From Propionivibrio limicola (GTDB lineage Bacteria; Pseudomonadota; Gammaproteobacteria; Burkholderiales; Rhodocyclaceae), in contig NZ_SSSR01000001.1 in assembly GCF_009469695.1 (NCBI RefSeq), positions 1 to 64,000 of the forward strand: a DNA stretch of 64,000 bases, read 5' to 3'. How positions within the stretch are numbered: position 1 is the stretch's first letter; each line of letters opens with the position of its first letter. A model generated the notes under the pieces. It searched no databases, was not told the origin of the DNA, and saw only the letters and a list, made by a program, of their open reading frames with translations. The position numbers and the translations under genes were made by a program. Below, piece after piece: positions 59,650 to 64,000 of this stretch.

Positions 59650-60507
59650 TCAACTCTCCAAGGCAAGCACGATGGAGTAGATCTCGTCACCCGATGCGGC
59701 GATCACGTCGTTCACCATCGCCTGATCGAATCCCAGAGCGAGGGCGTTGTTGGCGACCGGCACCACGCGCGCGTCAAGTTCCTTGAACGGATCGGGGCGC
59801 GGCGACAACACGCCGGCGACAAACAGCACATCGCCCAGGCTTTCCAAGGGCATCTTTCCGCTGAACTGACGCGAAGCGATCACCGCTTCAACAACACTCG
59901 GCGGCAGCGCCAGCTCGTCAAGCACGAGTCGGTTCGCGCGGGCGGCAAGATCATTGATCGTCTCGGCGAGGACGGTCGTGTTTTCGAGCATTTCGGGAAA
60001 TTCCGCCGCCTGCGCCAGCAGGTAAAACCGCCCCAAGTCGTGCACGATGCCGGCAAACATCGCCTCGTCGGCACTGAGTTTCGTCAGTTTTTTGGCGATC
60101 ACGAACGACAGCGCCGCCACATGGACGCTGCGCTCCCACAACTTGTCCGAAAAACGACAGCAGCCGTTGTGCCGCTGCGACTGGCGCAACTGGTTCATGA
60201 TCAGCACCATCGCCAGCGATTTGATCGACTCCATACCGATGCGCACCACCGCCTGCCGCACATCGCGCACCGGCTGGTTGGTCGGATTGAGCGCAACGGA
60301 ATTCGCCAGCCGGATCACCTTGGCCGACAGCAGCGGCTCGGCCACCACGATCTTGGCCAGCGCCGCCAGGCCGATGTCGGGATTTTCGACAGCACGCAGG
60401 ACCCGACGACTCGCCTCAAGACTGGTCGGAAAATTCAGCTCACCGAGCTTCGCACTGGCAAAGGCCTCACGAAACGCCTCGGATAACGGGTGGATGTCCT
60501 GACTCAC
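59650..60507 (-). CDS. HDOD domain protein
   Basis: 285 aa. The HDOD domain covers about 25-225 (LNFPTSLEASRRVLRAVENP; ALAKIVVAEPLLSAKVIRLAN; GIVHDLGRFYLLAQA). HDOD proteins are signalling relatives of HD phosphohydrolases, often tied to c-di-GMP or stress networks. HDLG keeps the HD dyad, but the overall metal-site pattern is not that of an HD-GYP enzyme. GTG 60507 is chosen because AAGGAG lies 6 nt upstream. Specific function unknown. Confidence 0.85.
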   Translation of the reverse strand: MSQDIHPLSEAFREAFASAKLGELNFPTSLEASRRVLRAVENPDIGLAALAKIVVAEPLLSAKVIRLANSVALNPTNQPVRDVRQAVVRIGMESIKSLAMVLIMNQLRQSQRHNGCCRFSDKLWERSVHVAALSFVIAKKLTKLSADEAMFAGIVHDLGRFYLLAQAAEFPEMLENTTVLAETINDLAARANRLVLDELALPPSVVEAVIASRQFSGKMPLESLGDVLFVAGVLSPRPDPFKELDARVVPVANNALALGFDQAMVNDVIAASGDEIYSIVLALES

Positions 60508-60580
60508 ACTGCGCTCCTTTGCTATCAAAACTGCACCGCATTCTAGCAGGTTGAATGACGGAGGCCTGATCGCCGCCGAT

Positions 60581-60600
60581 ATTCAGGATTTAACCTGAAT
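60581..60600. promoter_or_regulatory. Perfect 7-bp palindrome in the HDOD/lipoprotein divergent region
   Basis: ATTCAGG-ATTTAA-CCTGAAT is a fully symmetric operator-like sequence 72 bp before the small lipoprotein gene and 74 bp before the divergent HDOD gene. No protein was matched to it. It could also be a short RNA hairpin. Confidence 0.4.
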
Positions 60601-60671
60601 TTCCCGGTTCCAGCGCTCCGTGAGAATGCGAGGATCGGGAAAATCAGGCATCGCTTAACGAGGAGAAATCC

Positions 60672-60812
60672 ATGCGCACCGCAAGCATCCAACCGCTCAA
60701 ACTCCTGCTGACCGTCATTTCAGGCAGCCTGATACTGGCCGCCTGCAGCACACCGTCCGGCGGCGGGATGGGGGGAATGGGCGGAGCCGGTGGAGGAATG
60801 GGGCGCTTCTGA
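60672..60812 (+). CDS. Small Gly/Met-rich lipoprotein
   Basis: 46 codons, ATG to TGA, with GAGGAG 7 nt before the start. The product has a signal peptide (KLLLTVISGSLI) and lipobox LAAC at 22-25, giving a lipidated mature peptide of 22 residues, CSTPSGGGMGGMGGAGGGMG then RF. The lipobox, ribosome-binding site and frame all agree. The Gly/Met-rich tail has no recognised function; it could be a small membrane-associated or metal-binding peptide. Confidence 0.7.
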   Translation: MRTASIQPLKLLLTVISGSLILAACSTPSGGGMGGMGGAGGGMGRF

Positions 60813-60833
60813 TTTCAGTCTGTGAGACTGCGC

Positions 60834-60866
60834 CGGCCTGCCCCCGCACCCCGCCGGGACAGGCCG
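60834..60866. terminator. Inverted repeat between convergent lipoprotein gene and tyrS
   Basis: CGGCCTG (60834-60840) and CAGGCCG (60860-60866) pair over a GC-rich 19-nt loop in the 62-bp gap between the two stop codons. There is no uridine tract; termination is a guess from position. Confidence 0.35.
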
Positions 60867-60874
60867 AGCGAACA

Positions 60875-62149
60875 TCAATTCCAGCTGATCATCGCGTAGT
60901 TCTTTTTTCCGCGACGCAGCAGGGTAAAGCGCCCAAACAGGCGCTCTGCGTCGCCAATCTGGTGATCGAGCGCCTCGACCTTGCTGCCATTGACGGTCAC
61001 GCTGCCGCTTTGCAGGAAGCCGCGCGCTTCGCTCTTCGATTTCGCCAGCTTGGCGGCGACCAGCGCGTCGATCAGGCCGGATTCCGTCTTTTCCAACACC
61101 ATGCCCGGCACGCCGTCCTGCGCCAGTTGTTCGAAATCCGATTCAGTCAGCGCGTCCAGACTGCCGGAGAACAAGCTCTGGCTGATGCGCTTCGCCGCTT
61201 CGACGGCGGTCTTGCCATGCACGAGTTCCGTCGCCTGCTCGGCGAGGATGCGCTGCGCTTCCGGCTTCTGGCCGCTGGCGCGATCAGCGTCTTCGATGGC
61301 CTCGATCTCGTCCACCGACAGGAAAGTGAAGTAGCGCAGGAACTTGTAGACGTCGGCATCGGCCGTGTTGAGCCAGAACTGGTAGAAGGCGTAGGGCGAC
61401 GTTTTCTTCGCGTCGAGCCAGATCGCGCCCGACTCGGTCTTGCCGAACTTGGTGCCGTCGGCCTTGGTGACGAGCGGCAGCGTCATGCCGAACACGTGCT
61501 TCTGGTTGAGGCGGCGGGTCAGATCGGCACCGGCCGTGATGTTGCCCCACTGGTCCGAACCGCCAACCTGCAGGACGCAGCCGTGACGGCGGTTCAGTTC
61601 AGCGAAGTCGTAGCCCTGCAACAGGCTGTAGGAAAATTCGGTGTAGGAGATGCCCTGCTCGTCACGGTTGATACGCTGCTGCACCGACTCTTTCTTGATC
61701 ATCGCGTTGACCGAGAAATGCTTGCCGATGTCGCGCAGGAAATCGAGCGCGCCCATGCCGCCGAACCAGTCGTAGTTATTGGCCATGATCGCCGCGTTCG
61801 GCCCCTCAAAATCGAGGAACGGCGCGACCTGACCACGGATTTTGTCGACCCAGCCAGCGATCACGTCCGGCGTATTGAGCTTGCGCTCGGTCGCCTTGAA
61901 GCTCGGATCGCCGATCATCCCGGTGGCACCGCCGACCAGTGCGATCGGCTTGTGGCCCGCCTGCTGGAAGCGCTTGAGCAAAAGCACCGGCACCAGATGC
62001 CCGAGGTGCAGACTGTCCGCCGTCGGATCGAACCCGCAATACAGCGTCACCGACTCCCTGAGCAAAAGTTCATCAAGCGCTTTCGCATCCGTGATCTGGG
62101 CGATCAAGCCACGCGCGTTCAGGTCCTGGATCAGGGCAGACTGGTACAT
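60875..62149 (-). CDS. tyrS: Tyrosyl-tRNA synthetase
   Basis: Class I synthetase charging tRNA-Tyr, 424 aa. HIGH-like HLGH is at 48-51, and the KMSKS-like sequence is KFGKT in [27 protein letters not shown] is the tyrosine-adenylate site. The C-terminal S4 domain ([20 protein letters not shown]) is complete. Typical TyrRS-bacterial length. Divergent from the AraC pseudogene. Confidence 0.97.
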   Translation of the reverse strand: MYQSALIQDLNARGLIAQITDAKALDELLLRESVTLYCGFDPTADSLHLGHLVPVLLLKRFQQAGHKPIALVGGATGMIGDPSFKATERKLNTPDVIAGWVDKIRGQVAPFLDFEGPNAAIMANNYDWFGGMGALDFLRDIGKHFSVNAMIKKESVQQRINRDEQGISYTEFSYSLLQGYDFAELNRRHGCVLQVGGSDQWGNITAGADLTRRLNQKHVFGMTLPLVTKADGTKFGKTESGAIWLDAKKTSPYAFYQFWLNTADADVYKFLRYFTFLSVDEIEAIEDADRASGQKPEAQRILAEQATELVHGKTAVEAAKRISQSLFSGSLDALTESDFEQLAQDGVPGMVLEKTESGLIDALVAAKLAKSKSEARGFLQSGSVTVNGSKVEALDHQIGDAERLFGRFTLLRRGKKNYAMISWN

Positions 62150-62270
62150 TCAAAAATCTCCACAGTAGGGGCGGCAACTCATTGCCGTTGCAGTTCGACG
62201 AGGGGCGAAATTTTAGCACGCGACATGCCCGCTCCCGCTTTCCTGCCAACCCGCAGCGCCTTCCAGGTAG

Positions 62271-63047
62271 CGCCCCACATGCTGGTTCGGCATTCCCGAC
62301 CCGGACGGCCCGGATGCCGCCATCGACTACAACGCCATCCCGGCCAACGGCATCGCCATGCATTAGGGCGGAATCGGCTTCGAATTGCGCACCCCGGACG
62401 ACTTCAATATCTACGGCATCGTCGTCGACCGGGATGAACTGGCGCGCTACGCCGCCGAAGTCGAGGCCATCGAACCGGAAATTCTGCTCGGGCAAAGCAA
62501 CGTGCTGCTCGTCGACGTCGACGCCAAAAAACGCCTATGCCAGCGCATCACCCACCTGCTCGACGAAGCCAGCCATCTCGAACCCCGACCCATCGACAAC
62601 ACCGAAGATTTCCAGCAAATCACGCAAGACCGCATCCTCGGCGCGCTCGTCAGCGTCCTGATGACGCGCAGCGGCGAGAACGCACCGGAACGCCACGCCC
62701 AGACACGCCTCCACCGCTGGCAAACCGTCCGCCGCATCCGCGAATACATCACCGAAAACGCCGATGCCGGCGTCAATGTGCCCGAGCTGTGCCGCCAGTT
62801 CCACATGAGCCGGCGGACGCTGCAATACAGCTTCGAGGAAGTCACCGGCCTTTCCCCCACCGCCTACATCCGCAACATCCGCCTCAACGGCGCCCGCCGC
62901 GAGCTGCGGCGTCTGCAGCGCGGCGACCGCTCCGTCTCGGAAATCGCCCTCGACGGGGGCTTCTCGCACTTCGGACAATTTTCACAGGACTACCGCCAAC
63001 TCTTCGCCGAACTGCCGTCGGCAACGTTGCGTTCGGTTGCTGGCTGA
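62271..63047 (+). pseudogene. AraC-family regulator, degraded N-terminus (in-frame TAG)
   Basis: The C-terminal ~110 residues are an intact AraC helix-turn-helix pair (VPELCRQFHMSRRTLQYSFE; then FSHFGQFSQDYRQLF). Upstream, the same frame encodes WFGIPDPDG, a TAG at 62364-62366, then FELRTPDDFNIYGIVVDRDE, which reads as one ligand-domain sequence broken by the stop. A further stop at 62268 and loss of the expected ~90 N-terminal residues indicate decay. Reinitiation from a TTG at 62385 could make a 220-aa protein, but no ribosome-binding site is evident. EutR-like by the HTH region. Confidence 0.7.
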
Positions 63048-63354
63048 AACGCGGCAACAGTTGCGGTTTTTCACCTCGCCTGACCAACCCGCAAATGGCC
63101 AGCCGCCGCTCTTCGCATAGCCGCCATTCGTACGGGCGGTGTAGTTCTGAACCTGCCGGAAGGGCAATCCGAACTGATCGGCCTTCGCTGTCCTAGATAT
63201 GCCCTCCCTGAATCGTCAGTAATGGGACAGATTGCTGACGGAGTAGGCCCCCCGCTGTTCAGCATTCCTGGCTCACTCCATACCCGTTACGACTATCGAT
63301 CCATCAGAATCCAGATACAAGCCCTTGCAGATGCAGTTTCAAAAGATTTTTCTT
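63048..63354. other. Orphan DNA between AraC pseudogene and MocR gene
   Basis: About 300 bp. A plus-strand frame is open from roughly 63100 to a stop at 63385-63387, but it lacks a start with a ribosome-binding site and a known motif, and runs into the convergent gene. Minus-strand frames are likewise unconvincing. It may be a remnant left by deletion next to the decayed regulator. Confidence 0.35.
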
Positions 63355-64000
63355 TCATCGTGACTTTCCTTCCAAAGAAAGGATGAGCTGTCCAAGAAGC
63401 CTCATGCCGGCTTCGCAATCATCATTCCAGGGGGCGCCGTAATTCAGTCGAATGCTGTTGCGGTACTGCCGACTGGCCGAGAAAATTGGTCCTGGCGTGA
63501 TGCTGATTCCTTCCTGCGCGGCAAGCTGATGCAAGGCCAGCGTGTCGACGTTTTCTGAAAATTCCACCCAGAGGAAATAGCCGCCAGAAGGTTTGGTCAC
63601 GCGAACGTTTTCCGGAAAATAGCGGCGGATAGCCTCGCTCATCTGGCTCAGTTGCGATTCCAGGGTATAGCGCAGTTTACGCAGGTGCTTGTCGTAACCC
63701 CCGTTCTGTAAGTAGTCGGCGAGCGCGACTTGGGCCGGCACACTGGCGGAGAGCGTCGTCATCAGCTTGAGCTGCTCAATCTTCTTGCCGAAGCGGCCGG
63801 GCGCCACCCAGCCAATGCGATAACCGGGCGCGAGGCTCTTGGAAAAAGAACTGCAATGCATCACCAGCCCTGCGCGGTCATAGGCTTTTGCAGGCAGCGG
63901 CGGGCGAGCACCGAAATAGAGCTCGCCATAGACATCGTCTTCAATCAATGGAATCTGGTGTTGTTCCAACAAGGCGACCAGCGCTTGCTTGTCGGCGTCG
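63355..64000 (-). CDS. MocR/PdxR-type PLP-dependent regulator or class I/II aminotransferase (5' part outside window)
   Basis: The C-terminal 214 residues of a fold-type I PLP domain; the frame is open to the window edge. LIEDDVYGELYF holds the Asp/Tyr that contact the PLP ring. SSFSKSLAPGYRIGWV contains the Schiff-base Lys (SK). SGGYFLWVEF and the C-terminal Arg in NSIRLNYG are typical of the MocR subfamily, whose members carry a GntR DNA-binding domain at the N-terminus (not visible here). The regulatory role is therefore inferred. Confidence 0.8.
   Translation of the reverse strand, partial: DADKQALVALLEQHQIPLIEDDVYGELYFGARPPLPAKAYDRAGLVMHCSSFSKSLAPGYRIGWVAPGRFGKKIEQLKLMTTLSASVPAQVALADYLQNGGYDKHLRKLRYTLESQLSQMSEAIRRYFPENVRVTKPSGGYFLWVEFSENVDTLALHQLAAQEGISITPGPIFSASRQYRNSIRLNYGAPWNDDCEAGMRLLGQLILSLEGKSR

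Noticed and set aside
63071-63265. 64-codon minus-strand frame in the orphan region
   Set aside because: No ribosome-binding site, no homology recognised, and competing frames in the same DNA; left as unassigned.

Overview
The window is chromosomal DNA from a Gram-negative betaproteobacterium, most likely Rhodocyclales. The evidence is the gene order (rpsB-tsf-pyrH-frr-uppS-cdsA-dxr-rseP-bamA-skp-lpxD-fabZ-lpxA-lpxB-rnhB; plsX-fabH-fabD-fabG-acpP-fabF; smc-zipA-ligA), complete lipid A and outer-membrane assembly genes, and a FeeM-type acyltransferase of the kind found in exosortase-rich betaproteobacteria. The genus is inference. Almost everything is core housekeeping; accessory DNA lies mainly at the two edges.

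Layout. 1-128: right end of an IS66-family element, with the last 28 codons of its transposase and its terminal inverted repeat. 342-432: tRNA-Ser(GGA) with its own promoter and terminator. 532-9173 (minus): nagZ-acpS-pdxJ-recO-era-rnc-DUF4845-lepB-lepA, then rseC and rpoE. The anti-sigma genes rseA and rseB and the protease gene mucD, usual at this locus, are absent. 9375-11363: nadB and a convergent ygfX-like gene. 11394-17534 (minus): type II fatty-acid synthesis plus rpmF and yceD. 17625-18942 (plus): yceF/maf and an RsmI-like methylase. 18983-21663 (minus): sppA, a HAD phosphatase and rluC. 22062-24740 (plus): rne, with a ~400-nt upstream region. 24876-26189: a FeeM-like N-acyltransferase fused to a PilZ domain. 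26270-41289 (minus): the long translation/isoprenoid/envelope/lipid A cluster. 41669-45060 (plus): map-glnD. 45169-54221 (minus): mtnP-hpt, galU, ligA-zipA-smc. 54396-56214 (plus): queF, a SEC-C protein and an ankyrin lipoprotein. 56298-60507 (minus): lexA with a perfect SOS box, a GDYXXLXY/DUF4401/DUF2157 membrane trio and an HDOD protein. 60672-60812: a 46-codon lipoprotein gene. 60875-62149: tyrS. 62271-63047: an AraC-family pseudogene. 63048-63354: orphan DNA. 63355-64000: the C-terminal part of a MocR-type regulator/aminotransferase, cut by the window edge.

Functionally the window joins translation (S2, EF-Ts, RRF, LepA, TyrRS, Era, RNase III, RNase E), membrane lipid and lipid A synthesis (Fab, PlsX, LpxA/B/D, CdsA, UppS, Dxr), outer-membrane assembly and stress (BamA, Skp, RseP, sigma-E) and nitrogen/DNA-damage control (GlnD, LexA). 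Many starts were moved inward from the longest reading frame because of Shine-Dalgarno position, family length or promoter/terminator overlap. Several GTG/TTG starts were accepted.

No clear large novel system is visible. The items most worth following up are the FeeM-PilZ fusion, the stripped-down rpoE locus, the terminator hairpins placed just before lepA, acpP and plsX, and the small glycine/methionine-rich lipoprotein behind a perfect palindrome.
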